A DNA stretch of 64,000 nucleotides from VRUE01 sp963774405. GTDB taxonomy: Bacteria; Actinomycetota; Thermoleophilia; Solirubrobacterales; 70-9. Positions 56,125-64,000 of the stretch are shown piece by piece. The notes under the pieces are model-generated. The model worked only from the letters and a program-made list of their open reading frames with translations, had not been told where the DNA came from and made no database searches. The translations under genes and the position numbers were made by a program. Numbering within the stretch: the first letter of the stretch is position 1; each line of letters starts with the position of its first letter. Where the stretch lies: the NCBI GenBank assembly GCA_963774405.1, contig CAVZEV010000007.1, forward strand, positions 124,001-188,000, in the 5' to 3' direction.

Positions 56125-57312
56125 GTGACCATCGTCCTCGCAATCGCCGTGCTCGCGCTCGCCGCGGCGCTCGTCTACGTCGTCGCCCGCCGGCCCGAGG
56201 AGCAGGCGCCGCTCGACCACGGCCCGGCGATCCAGGAGGCGACCTCGAAGGCCGTCGCCGACCTGCTGCGGGTCAACGAGGAGTCACGCCGGCTCGACAC
56301 CCAGGCGGCGGAGGCGGCACTGGCGAAGCGCGAGGCCGAGTTCCGGCGGCTGACCGAGCCGATCGGCAAAAACCTCGAGCGGATCGAAAAAGAGGTCTCG
56401 ACGATGAGCCGCGACCGCCGCAGCGCCGACGGCGCGGTGCGCACGCTGCTCGACGAGATGAAGATCGGCCTCGGCGACCTCGGCACCCAGACCGGGACCC
56501 TGGTCAAGGCGCTGCGCCAGCCGCAGACCCGCGGCCAGTGGGGCGAGGTGCAGCTGAAGCGCTGCGTCGAGATCGCCGGCATGACCGAGCACGTCGACTT
56601 CGAGCTGCAACAGACCTTCAACGACGGCGAGGGGATCCTGCGCCCCGACGCCGTCGTCATGCTGCCCGCCGAGCGCCGCGTCGTGATCGACTCCAAGGTG
56701 CCGCTCGACGCCTACCTCGAGGTGCTCGAGGCCGAGGACGACGCCAGCCGCAAGGGTGAGCTGATCCGCCACGCCCGCCAGGTCCGCGACCACATCACCA
56801 AACTCGCCTCGAAGCGCTATCAGGACCAGTTCGACAGCGGCGAGACGCCCGACTTCGTCGTCTGCTTCATGCCCTCCGAGGCGGCCTTGCACGCTGCCTT
56901 CGAGGCCGAGCCCTCGCTCTATGACTACGCGCTCGAGCAGAAGATCCTGATCGCGACGCCGACCACGCTGGTCGGCCTGCTGCGCACGGTCGAGCTCGGC
57001 TGGCGCCAGGAGCAGATCGCCGAGCAGGCCCAGGAGATCGCCTCCGCCTCGCGCGAGCTGCACAGCCGCATGGGCGCCTTCCTCGAACACTTCGCCAAGG
57101 CCGGGCGCCAGCTCAACTCGGCGACCAAATCCTTCGACGACGCGGTCGGCTCGCTGGAGAGCCGGATCATGCCGCAGCTGCGCCGCATCGAGGAGATGGG
57201 CGCCGCCTCCGGCAAGGAGCTGGAGGAGCCGCACCGGGTCGACCGCGCCGTGCGCCCGATCCTCGCCGAGCTGAAGGGGCTCGACGACGGGGACGAGTCC
57301 CGGGCCGCCTGA
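56125..57312 (+). CDS. rmuC: DNA recombination protein RmuC
   Basis: 395 residues from GTG. N-terminal membrane anchor (IVLAIAVLALAAALVYVV), coiled coil (SRRLDTQAAEAALAKREAEFRRL), then the RmuC nuclease-like core: RGQWGEVQLKRCVEIAGM, RPDAVVMLPAERRVVIDSKVPLDAYL, VVCFMPSEAALHAAF, QKILIATPTTLVGLLRTVELGWRQEQIAEQA. PD-(D/E)xK-type fold; known RmuC limits DNA inversions and may act as a nuclease. Confidence 0.92.
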   Translation: MTIVLAIAVLALAAALVYVVARRPEEQAPLDHGPAIQEATSKAVADLLRVNEESRRLDTQAAEAALAKREAEFRRLTEPIGKNLERIEKEVSTMSRDRRSADGAVRTLLDEMKIGLGDLGTQTGTLVKALRQPQTRGQWGEVQLKRCVEIAGMTEHVDFELQQTFNDGEGILRPDAVVMLPAERRVVIDSKVPLDAYLEVLEAEDDASRKGELIRHARQVRDHITKLASKRYQDQFDSGETPDFVVCFMPSEAALHAAFEAEPSLYDYALEQKILIATPTTLVGLLRTVELGWRQEQIAEQAQEIASASRELHSRMGAFLEHFAKAGRQLNSATKSFDDAVGSLESRIMPQLRRIEEMGAASGKELEEPHRVDRAVRPILAELKGLDDGDESRAA

Positions 57313-57366
57313 GCGGCGTTAGGATTCGCCGCCCGTCCCCATTCCCGAACTTGCGGAGGATCACAG

Positions 57367-58629
57367 TTGGCCGTTGACACGAGCACAGTTGCAAAGCTGG
57401 ACGTCGAGCCCGGCACCCTGCCCGAGACGATGGCCGCCTGGGTGATTCGCCAGGAGCGCGAGGGGGAGCCGAAAGACGCCTTCCAGATCGAGCAGATCGA
57501 GGTGCCCGAGCCCGGCGCCTTCGAGGTGATCGTCCGCGTGATGGCCGCCGGGGTCAACTTCAACAACGTCTGGGCGGCGCTGGGCAAGCCGGTCTCGATC
57601 TTCGGCTACGGCGACCATCCCGAGTACGGCCACCACATCGGCGGCTCCGACGCCTCGGGCGTCGTCTGGAAGGTCGGCGAGGGCGTCACCCGCTGGAAGC
57701 CCGGCGACGAGGTCGTGATCCACTGCAACCAGGCCTCCTACGAGGACGTCGAGGTCCACGGCCTCGACCCCCTCGCCGCGCCGAGCCAGCGGATCTGGGG
57801 CTATGAGACCACCTGGGGCTCCTTCGCCCAGTTCACCAAGGTGCAGGCCCAGCAGCTCCTCCCCCGCCCCCAGAACCTCTCCTGGGCCGACTCCTGCGCC
57901 TACGGGCTCACCTACTTCACCGCCTACCGGATGCTGATGGACCAGTGCAAGCTGCAGGCCGGCCACAACGTGCTGATCTGGGGCGCCGCCGGTGGCCTCG
58001 GCGTCTTCGCCGTGCAGCTCTGCAAGGCCGCGGGCGCCAACGCGGTCGGCGTCGTCTCCTCCGATGAGAAGGGCGAGCTGGTCAAGCAGCTCGGCGCGGT
58101 CGACTACATCAACCGCAACGAGTTCGGCGAGATGATGCGCACCGACGCCAACCTCGCCGACCCGGCCGCCGACAAGGAGCGCTTCAAGGCCTCCCGCGGC
58201 TTCGCCAAGCGGGTCAAGGAGATCCTCGGCGACGCCCCCGACATCGTCTTCGAGCACGTCGGCCGGGCGACCTTCCCGACCTCGGTATTCACCGTCAAGC
58301 CGTTCGGCAAAGTGGTCATCTGCGGCGCCACCTCGGGCTACCAGCTCGACTTCGACGTGCGCTACCTGTGGATGAAGCAGAAGCAGATCATCGGCTCGCA
58401 CTTCGCCAACGCGTATGAGTGCATGAAGGCCAACCAGCTGATGGCGGAGGGCAAGGTCCGCCCGGTGATCTCGCAGACGATGGGCTTCGACGGCGTCGCC
58501 GAGGCGCACCAGCTGATGCACGAAAACAAGCACCTGGGCAAGATCGCGATCCTGGTCGGGGCCGTGTCCGACAGCGACGGCCAAAACGAGGAGGGCCCGG
58601 GCGCGATCCGGGCGGAGGTGGGAGCCTGA
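57367..58629 (+). CDS. ccr: Crotonyl-CoA carboxylase/reductase
   Basis: 420 residues from TTG (GGAGG nine bases upstream). MDR enzyme of the Ccr branch: MAAWVIRQEREGEPKDAFQIEQIEVPE, AAGVNFNNVWAALGKPVSIF, HIGGSDASGVVWKVGEGV, GYETTWGSFAQFTKVQAQQLLPRP, LIWGAAGGLGVFAVQLCKAAGANAVGVVSSD, ATSGYQLDFDVRYLWMKQKQIIGSHFANAYE. Converts crotonyl-CoA with NADPH and CO2 to ethylmalonyl-CoA. With ecm 4.6 kb downstream it marks the ethylmalonyl-CoA pathway (acetate assimilation) or extender-unit supply. Confidence 0.94.
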   Translation: MAVDTSTVAKLDVEPGTLPETMAAWVIRQEREGEPKDAFQIEQIEVPEPGAFEVIVRVMAAGVNFNNVWAALGKPVSIFGYGDHPEYGHHIGGSDASGVVWKVGEGVTRWKPGDEVVIHCNQASYEDVEVHGLDPLAAPSQRIWGYETTWGSFAQFTKVQAQQLLPRPQNLSWADSCAYGLTYFTAYRMLMDQCKLQAGHNVLIWGAAGGLGVFAVQLCKAAGANAVGVVSSDEKGELVKQLGAVDYINRNEFGEMMRTDANLADPAADKERFKASRGFAKRVKEILGDAPDIVFEHVGRATFPTSVFTVKPFGKVVICGATSGYQLDFDVRYLWMKQKQIIGSHFANAYECMKANQLMAEGKVRPVISQTMGFDGVAEAHQLMHENKHLGKIAILVGAVSDSDGQNEEGPGAIRAEVGA

Positions 58630-58922
58630 TGAGCGAGATCTGCGTACTCGACTGGCACATCGCCCCCTTCCGGGCCGATCGCTGGCTCGACATCTGGGAG
58701 CCGGCGGCGGCGCGGATGCCCGCCTACGGCGCCAAGACCTGGTCGCTGACCCGCGCCGTCGACGACCCGCTCTCCTTCCGCCAGTCCTCGCTCTGGGAGA
58801 GCCGCTCGGACTTCGAGCGCTACTGGTTCTCGGAGGAAATCGAGAAGGCCCGCACCGCCTGCATCGACCTCTACGACCTACCGCTGCTGCCCAGCTGGCA
58901 CACCCTGCTCGCCGCCGAGTAG
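58629..58922 (+). CDS. Small protein of unknown function linked to ccr
   Basis: 97 residues; TGATG overlap with the ccr stop, so translation is coupled. EICVLDWHIAPFRADRWLDIWEPAAARMPAYGAKTWSLTRAVDDPLSFRQSSLWESRSDFERYWFSEEIEKARTACIDLYDLPLLPSWHTLLA looks like a dimeric alpha/beta-barrel (ABM or EthD-like) small domain with the W.S..DFERYW.S.E pattern. Function unknown; coupling to ccr implies a role in the same pathway. Confidence 0.72.
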   Translation: MSEICVLDWHIAPFRADRWLDIWEPAAARMPAYGAKTWSLTRAVDDPLSFRQSSLWESRSDFERYWFSEEIEKARTACIDLYDLPLLPSWHTLLAAE

Positions 58923-58940
58923 CCCAGAGGCGCCGACGGC

Positions 58941-61715
58941 CTAGCGCCGCGCGTGCCGGCGCCGCGAGCGCCTCGGCTTCAGCACCTTCCAGCTGAACCT
59001 CGCCGGCTTGCCCTGCACACCGGCGGTAATCGCGACCACCGTGAACGTGTGGCGGCCAGGGCGCAGGTGCTTGTAGACCTTCGGTGAGTGACAGGGCTTG
59101 AAGCGCCCCTATCGAGCCTGCACTTGAAGCTCGCCCCGCCCCGGTTCGAGCCAAAGCGAAACCGCGCCACACGACTCCTGCTCGATTTGGCCGGGTGACC
59201 GTGAATCGACGCCAAAGGAACCGCCAGCACCGGCGGAGTCGTCAGGACCTGAGGCGGCTTGGGCGTTTCCCCGCCCCTGAGCCGGATCCCGCCTGACCAC
59301 CTCCCCCTTCTTCTTCTCCGCCTTCTTCTCCTTCTTCTTCTGGGGTGTAGGTGGCCGTGTACGTCGTCGCTTCGTCGGCCACGATCGTGTGAATGCGTTC
59401 GCCGCCGTCGGACCAGCCGCTGAAGGCGTAGGTCTTGTCTCCGGAGCTGAAGGTCGCGGGGGCGGTGAGCAGCACGTGCGAGCCTTCGACCGAGGTGAGC
59501 GGGTAGGGCGCCGGGCCCTGCAGGAGGCCGGCGGTCAGTTCCACCCCGGGGGGCGAGGATGCGATCGTCGCGGTGACCGCGCGCGGGTTCAGTTTGATCG
59601 TCTTGCCGGCGGTCAGGCCGCGGTGGTCGGCCACCCGCAGGGTGATTTCGATGTAGGAGGGGTAGTCGTGTTCGGGAGCCTGGAATTCGCCTTCGCGGGT
59701 GCCGGCGAAGAGCTCCAGCGGGTGCGAGTGGCAGGTCGTCGGCCCGGTCGGGCAGTGGAGGAGGCGCGTGCTCCAGTTGAAGCCGAGCGGTTCATAGAGC
59801 GGTTGCTGGGAGTTGCTTTCAGGGTCATAGACGGTCGCCGAGCCCTGCAGGTTGATGAGGTCGCCCACGCCCCACTTCGTCGTTTCCGACGGACTGTCGA
59901 TTTCCGGCTGCGGCGGGCTGTCGCCCGGGTAGACGGTGACCCGCGCGACGCTGCTGTGGCCGTCTTCGTCGGTGACCCGCACGCCGACCACGTGGTTGAG
60001 GCTTTCTTCGTGTTCTTCCTCTTCTTCCAGCTCTTCTTCGGTGAAGGTGAGTTCCTGGGTCGCGCCGCCGCCGGTCTCGAAGGTCCCGTTGCCGTCCAGG
60101 TCCCATTCGTAGCTGAGCGTTTCGTCCTCCGGGTCGCTCGATTCGCTCGCGTCGAAGGTCACGTGCAGCGGCAGCGAGCGCCCGTAGGGCGGGTTCGCGC
60201 TGAGCCTGGCGGTCGGCGCGCCGGGGTCGTAGGTGATCCGGTGGATCGCCCCGGGGGCAAATTGTCCGTCGCCGAAGAGATCGGCGTAGTAGAGGTCGCC
60301 TTCCGGCCCTTCCTCGATGTCGACGCGCGGGGTAGATCCGCCTCTCGCGCATGAACAGCCCGCCGTGCTCGGGTCGGGCTCGCCGTCGTCGTCGGGGAGC
60401 ATCGCCCAGATGCAGCCGCGCACCGTGTCGGCGAAGAACAGGGCGCCCTTGTATTCGGCTGGGAAGGCTTCGCCCTCGTAGAAGGAGATCCCGCCGATCG
60501 CCGAGCCGTATTCGATCGGGCATTCGTCGTCCGGCGACCACCGACTGGCCGTGGCTGTAGTAGAAGAACGGCTCCGAGGTGCGCGCTTCGCCGTTTTCTT
60601 CGGCTTCGTAGAGCGATTCGCAGACGTCGAGGCCGAGGACTTGAACTGGAACTGGCGCTCGGGCCCCTCGTAGCAGGGCCAGCCGGAGTTGTAGAGGCCC
60701 GTCGGCGGAGTCGGGAAGCGGTCGATCTCCTCGAACTCGGAGGAGCCGACGTTGTCGATGTAACAGTTCGCCCGGTCTCAGGGTTGAAGGTGAAGCGGAA
60801 GGGGTTGCGGAAGCCCTCGGCGACGACCCGCCGCTTCGTTTTCGCCGCGGCCCGGTGCGGCTTCGCTGCCGAGCAGCGGGTTGCCCGCCACGCCCTGCCC
60901 CGTGTCGGGGTTGACGCGGATGATCGTGCCGTCGAGCTTCCCGGGTTCTGGGCCCGCAGCGAGCCGCCTTCGGCAGTCCGGCGGGCTGAGCGCCGTGCCC
61001 TTCGCGGCCGGGCGGATCGCCGCACGGGTTCGGTTCGGTCCCCAGCTGGCCGTAGTCGGCCGAGGTGAAGCTCGCCCCGTCGCCGCCGCTCACGTAGAGG
61101 TCGCCTTCGGGGCCGAACTGCGAGGTCGCCGATCGAGTGCGAGGAGAACTGCTGGCACCAGTCTTCGGCGAGCACGTCCTGCGCCGGCTCGCCACCCGAT
61201 TCTTCGGCTGGTTGCCGACCGCCGTCAGCCGCACCAGGCGGCCGCTGACCAGGCAGGCGTCGCCGCCGTTGAGGTCGGGGCAAGGGTCGCCGTCGTTTCC
61301 GGCTGCCCCCACTTCGGCGGCGGTTCCGGAGTCGCCGAGGATGTGGTCGTAGGTGTAGAGCGCGTAGACGTAGGGGCGGCCTTCGTCGAATTTCGGGTCG
61401 AGGGCGAGACCGAGCAGGCCGCGATCGCCGCGTGTCGTAGACGTCCGTGCGCAGGTCGGCGAAGACTTCCGGCGTCGGATCTTCGAGGCCGTCGAAGACG
61501 AGGATTTTGCCCGGCTTCTCGGCGACGAAGACGCGGCCGTCGGGGGCGAAGCGAAAGTTGGTCGGCTGTTCCAGGTCGGGGAAGACGACTTCGTCCTGAA
61601 AGCCCGCGGGCAGGGCGGGCTCCGCAGCCGCCGGCTCAGCGAGGAGGCCGAGCACACAGAGCGAGCCGAGGACCAGGCCCAGCACGGCCGCCGCCGCGGC
61701 CCGGGTGGCGCTCAC
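58941..61715 (-). CDS. Secreted PQQ-type glucose/sorbosone dehydrogenase with PKD and beta domains, many frame breaks
   Basis: One gene of about 920 codons split by at least eight indels. GTG at 61715 overlaps the clpS stop; signal peptide (VLGLVLGSLCVLGLLAEPAAA), then GFQDEVVFPDLEQPTNFRFAPDGRVFVAEKPGKILVFDGL, RGDRGLLGLALDPKFDEGRPYVYALYTYD, GPEGDLYVSGGDGASF, GLYNSGWPCYEG, YKGALFFADTVRGCIWAML, GPEGDLYYADLFGDGAI: the GSDH six-blade propeller that binds PQQ. A PKD domain follows (DASESSDPEDETLSYEWDLDGNGTFETGG), then beta domains, a Glu/Gly linker and a C-terminal part (VYKHLRPGRHTFTVVA... RRRHARR). Oxidises sugars outside the cell; substrate unknown. The break density suggests poor assembly here, not decay. 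Confidence 0.8.
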
Positions 61716-62008
61716 CCGCGCTCCAGCGGCGCCATCGTCAGGCCGGCTGCCTCGAGCTGCTCCCAGTAGTGCTCGGCAGGCTCGCGCGGGCCCGACCAGA
61801 CGATCGCCTGGCCGCTGTTGTGAATGCTGTCGGCAAGCTGGTGGCCGCGCTCGAGAGAGACTCCCGGCAGGACGCGAGCGAGGGTCTGGGCGACGTGGTC
61901 GAAGGTGTTGTGGTTGTCGTTGCGGACGATCACCCGCCACTCGCCGCCCAGGTCCGAGCCGGGCCCGCCGCTGCGCGGCTTCTCCACCGTCGTGGTCGAC
62001 ATCGCCAC
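61712..62008 (-). CDS. clpS: ATP-dependent Clp protease adaptor ClpS
   Basis: 98 residues: WRVIVRNDNHNTFDHVAQTLARVLPGVSLERGHQLADSIHNSGQAIVWSGPREPAEHYWEQLEAAGLTMAPLE. The DNHNTFD motif and the core match ClpS, which delivers N-degron substrates to ClpAP/ClpCP. Stop overlaps the next gene by GTGA. ATG at 62008 or 62002. Confidence 0.88.
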   Translation of the reverse strand: MAMSTTTVEKPRSGGPGSDLGGEWRVIVRNDNHNTFDHVAQTLARVLPGVSLERGHQLADSIHNSGQAIVWSGPREPAEHYWEQLEAAGLTMAPLERG

Positions 62009-62081
62009 GCATTATGCGGAAGTTCCGCCGAACCGCGGCCTCCCGTCGGGCGTCATACGTCCGTCTGTCGATAAGTTCATC

Positions 62082-62100
62082 TAACTACTCAAGATAGTTA
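62082..62100. promoter_or_regulatory. Palindrome between clpS and the HTH gene
   Basis: TAACTA-7-TAGTTA, a perfect 6-base inverted repeat in an AT-rich patch of the divergent spacer, 43 bases before the HTH gene. Typical operator geometry for a small winged-helix dimer such as the adjacent regulator. Confidence 0.5.
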
Positions 62101-62143
62101 TGCTGAAAAGAGCGTCGCAAACCAATCGGGAGGCTGGATCGCG

Positions 62144-62407
62144 GTGACATCGAATCTCTACTCGCTCGACCCGCGTCTGGCAAAGGCGCTCTCCAACGAC
62201 GTGCGCGCGCGGGCCCTCGAGCTGATCGCCGAAGGGGACAGAAGCCCGAAGCGGATCGCAGCCGAGCTGGGGCTCGATCTGCGCAGCGTCGCCTACCACG
62301 TGCGGGTGCTGAAGAGGCTCGGCTGCATCGAGCTGGTCGAGACGCTGCCCCGGCGCGGCGCCGTCGAGCACGTCTACCGCGCCGCCGAGTGGGTGCTCGA
62401 GGCCTGA
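62144..62407 (+). CDS. ArsR-like winged-helix regulator
   Basis: 87 residues from GTG. SLDPRLAKALSNDVRARALELIAEGDRSPKRIAAELGLDLRSVAYHVRVLKRLGCIELVETLPRRGAVEHVYRAAE: a minimal winged helix of the ArsR/DUF superfamily with no metal-site cysteines. Probably a repressor; a palindrome upstream is a candidate site. Divergent from clpS. Confidence 0.82.
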   Translation: MTSNLYSLDPRLAKALSNDVRARALELIAEGDRSPKRIAAELGLDLRSVAYHVRVLKRLGCIELVETLPRRGAVEHVYRAAEWVLEA

Positions 62408-62428
62408 TTCCCAATACGGGCTGGGAAT
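62407..62428. terminator. Hairpin after the HTH gene
   Basis: ATTCCCA-8-TGGGAAT between the HTH stop and the end of the convergent unknown gene. Short; could end transcription on both strands. Confidence 0.4.
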
Positions 62429-62429
62429 T

Positions 62430-63108
62430 CGAACGACCACATCGTCGACCGTGGCCCCCGCGCCCTTGGCGACCTTGGCCGAGCCGAGCGAGAAGCCTGA
62501 GGCGCGCCCGCTCAGTTCGCCGGCGCCGGGGTCGGAGGCTTCGCCGACCAGCTGCCCGCCGACGTAGGCCAGCAGCTTGCAGGTCCCCTTTTCTTCGCCG
62601 CTGGTGACGTTGAAGGCGCGCAGGCGCAGCTGGTTCGGTTTTTCGGCGCCGCCGATTCCCGCGACCTTCTTCTCGATGTCGAGGTACTCGATCGTGCCGT
62701 CGCCGAGAACCTTGCGAATCTGCGCCTTGTCGCTGCAGCGGGAAGACGGCAGCTGGTAGTGGGCACCGGCCGCCGGCGCGCAGATCGAGCGCCAGGTAGG
62801 CGCGTGCGCTGCACCGCCTTCGGGCGTCGGCCTGCTGAGCAGGCGCATCGTCGCGCCGATCTCGAGGTCGCGGCCGAGCACGGGGTGCGGTAGGAGCACT
62901 CGTTGGTGCGCTTGCCGATCGTGATCCGCAGGCGCCTTCGGTGCCGCCGCGGGCGCAGCGCTCACCCGAGAGCTTGACGATCTGGGCCCGCTGCGCCTTG
63001 CTCTCCATCCCGTTGCGGTAGATGCCGATCAGCGCGGCGCCGGCGGCGGCGGCGAGCGCCAGCATCGCCGCCGATCAGCGCGGCGAGGAATGGCTGTGCG
63101 AAGTCGAA
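62430..63108 (-). CDS. Membrane-anchored protein of unknown function, several frame breaks
   Basis: Reading pieces in three frames: SFDFAQPFLAALIGG then MLALAAAAGAALIGIYRNG (membrane segment), KAQRAQIVKLSGERCARGG, LRITIGKRTNECSYRTP, VLGRDLEIGATMRLLSR, YLALDLRAGG, FPLQRKAQIRKVLGDGTIEYLDIEKKV, LRLRAFNVTSGEEKGTCKLLAYVGGQLVGEASDPGAGELSGRASGFSLGSAKVAKGAGATVDDVVVRIPSPY. The last part resembles a concanavalin-like or beta-sandwich domain. At least five indels. Both ends are uncertain; no normal start codon is visible because of the breaks. Not recognised. Confidence 0.5.
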
Positions 63109-63210
63109 GCTCTCACGGTTCGCAGCCTAAACACAGCCCATGCGAGAAAGATGCGGCGCCGGGAGCGGTGAACGGCGTATTTCGGCCGCGGTCCAAATAT
63201 CATTGAGGGG

Positions 63211-64000
63211 ATGAGCGAGCACCGACTTCCCGAGCGCGACCGTCCCTGGGTGATGCGCACCTACGCCGGGCATTCCGACGCCAAGCGCTCCAACGAGCTC
63301 TACCGCGGCAACCTCGCCAAGGGCCAGACCGGCCTCTCGATCGCCTTCGACCTCCCGACCCAGACCGGCTACGACCCCGACCACGTCCTCGCCCGCGGCG
63401 AGGTCGGCAAGGTCGGCGTCTCGATCGCCCACAAGGGCGACATGCACCAGCTGCTCGACCGGATCCCGCTCGACGAGATGAACACCTCGATGACGATCAA
63501 CGCCACCGCCGCCTGGCTGCTCGGCCTCTACGTCACCGTCGCCGAGGAGAACGGGGTCGAGCGCGCCGCAGCTCAAGGGGACGACCCAGAACGACATCAT
63601 CAAGGAGTACCTCTCGCGCGGCACCTACGCCTTCCCGCCCGAGCCCTCGATGCGGCTGATCGCCGACATGGTCGCCTTCACCGTCAACGAGGTGCCGAAG
63701 CTGGAACCCGACCAACATCTGCAGCTACCACCTGCAGGAGGCCGGGGCGACGCCGGTGCAGGAGATCGCCTACGCGCTCTGCACCGGGATCGCCGTGCTC
63801 GACGAGGTCAAAGCGCGCGGCCAGGTCGCCGAGGCGGACTTCCCCAAGGTCTTCGGCCGCATCTCCTTCTTCGTCAACGCCGGCATCAGGCTGATCGAGG
63901 AGATCGCGCAAGCTGCGGGCGATGGGCGCGGCTCTGGAACGAGATCGGCCGCCGAGCGCTACGGCGTCACCGACGAGAAGATGCTGCGCTTCCGCTACGG
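63211..64000 (+). CDS. ecm: Ethylmalonyl-CoA mutase, N-terminal part (3' partial, frame broken)
   Basis: Start of a B12-dependent acyl-CoA mutase: RDRPWVMRTYAGHSDAKRSNELYRGNLAKGQTGLSIAFDLPTQTGYDPDHVLARGEVGKVGV, MNTSMTINATAAWLLGLYV, then in other frames QNDIIKEYLSRGTYAFPPEPSMRL, NPTNICSYHLQEAGATPVQEIAYALCTGIAVLD, ISFFVNAGIRLIEEIA, RYGVTDEKMLRFRYG at the window edge. The opening matches the MeaA/Ecm branch better than methylmalonyl-CoA mutase. At least five +1 breaks between 63570 and 63960. The C-terminal B12 domain lies outside the window. Works after Ccr in the ethylmalonyl-CoA pathway. Confidence 0.85.

Noticed and set aside
59389..60354. Plus-strand 321-codon frame across the dehydrogenase gene
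   Set aside because: Antisense to a recognisable PKD/GSDH coding region; composition is that of a shadow frame.

Overview
The window looks like chromosomal DNA of a high-GC actinobacterium, most likely class Thermoleophilia (Solirubrobacterales-like). The reasons are: a complete coenzyme F420 gene set with separate cofG and cofH; a collagen-like secreted protein and Gly/Ser-rich secreted proteins; crotonyl-CoA carboxylase/reductase plus ethylmalonyl-CoA mutase; many GTG/TTG starts and ATGA/GTGA overlaps. Placement is inference from gene content; no rRNA is present. Many genes carry single-base frame breaks, mostly +1 and densest near the right end (59-64 kb). They look like assembly errors, so broken genes are described as one gene each.

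Layout. 1-1.6 kb: ferredoxin reductase end and fatty-acid desaturase. 1.6-5.6 kb (minus): zinc operon znuA-znuC-znuB-znuB-Fur/Zur with a candidate Zur box. 5.7-14.7 kb (minus): a long envelope copper cluster (two CopC domains, CopD, two YcnI, two paralogous small membrane proteins, several unknown secreted proteins, a thioredoxin-like lipoprotein, a DsbA-like protein); six products are predicted to begin with histidine after signal cleavage. 14.8-23.8 kb: glycosyltransferase, PHP protein, L,D-transpeptidase, ice-binding-like protein, PAS-LuxR regulator, a B12-binding GGDEF protein opposite a receiver-PAS-HD-GYP protein (a c-di-GMP make/break pair), collagen-like protein, TatA. 23.8-28.3 kb: flavin reductase, two-component system, DipZ-like thiol protein, Met/His repeat lipoprotein. 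28.4-33.2 kb: unknown secreted protein, DUF4917, DUF2188, three tRNAs and two HTH-LAGLIDADG genes (one dead) beside them.

33.2-41.2 kb: metallo-hydrolase, acetoacetyl-CoA synthetase, ABC exporter, acyl-CoA carboxylase beta subunit, HMG-CoA lyase, thioesterase, SDR: acyl-CoA/ketone-body catabolism. 41.2-49.9 kb: F420 block npdG-cofD-cofC-cofE, interrupted by a low-GC island with an Xre/MbcA-type antitoxin, then adh, an unknown membrane protein, cofH-cofG. 50.0-54.5 kb: aquaporin, NMT1-like operon, mntH-mntR with two operator-like boxes. 54.6-64 kb: ygfZ, lipoprotein, rmuC, ccr, a large PQQ-type sugar dehydrogenase-PKD protein, clpS, small HTH regulator, unknown protein and the start of ecm.

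The most unusual signal is a set of ten palindromic elements between 36.7 and 54.6 kb in three families. Members share a loop or core, while the arms differ between copies and stay self-complementary. At least four copies lie inside reading frames (cofE, cofG, and twice in the membrane protein at 47 kb) and are read through in frame, adding Gly/Pro/Ser-rich segments. They resemble Rickettsia-type palindromic elements in behaviour, but I do not recognise the sequences.
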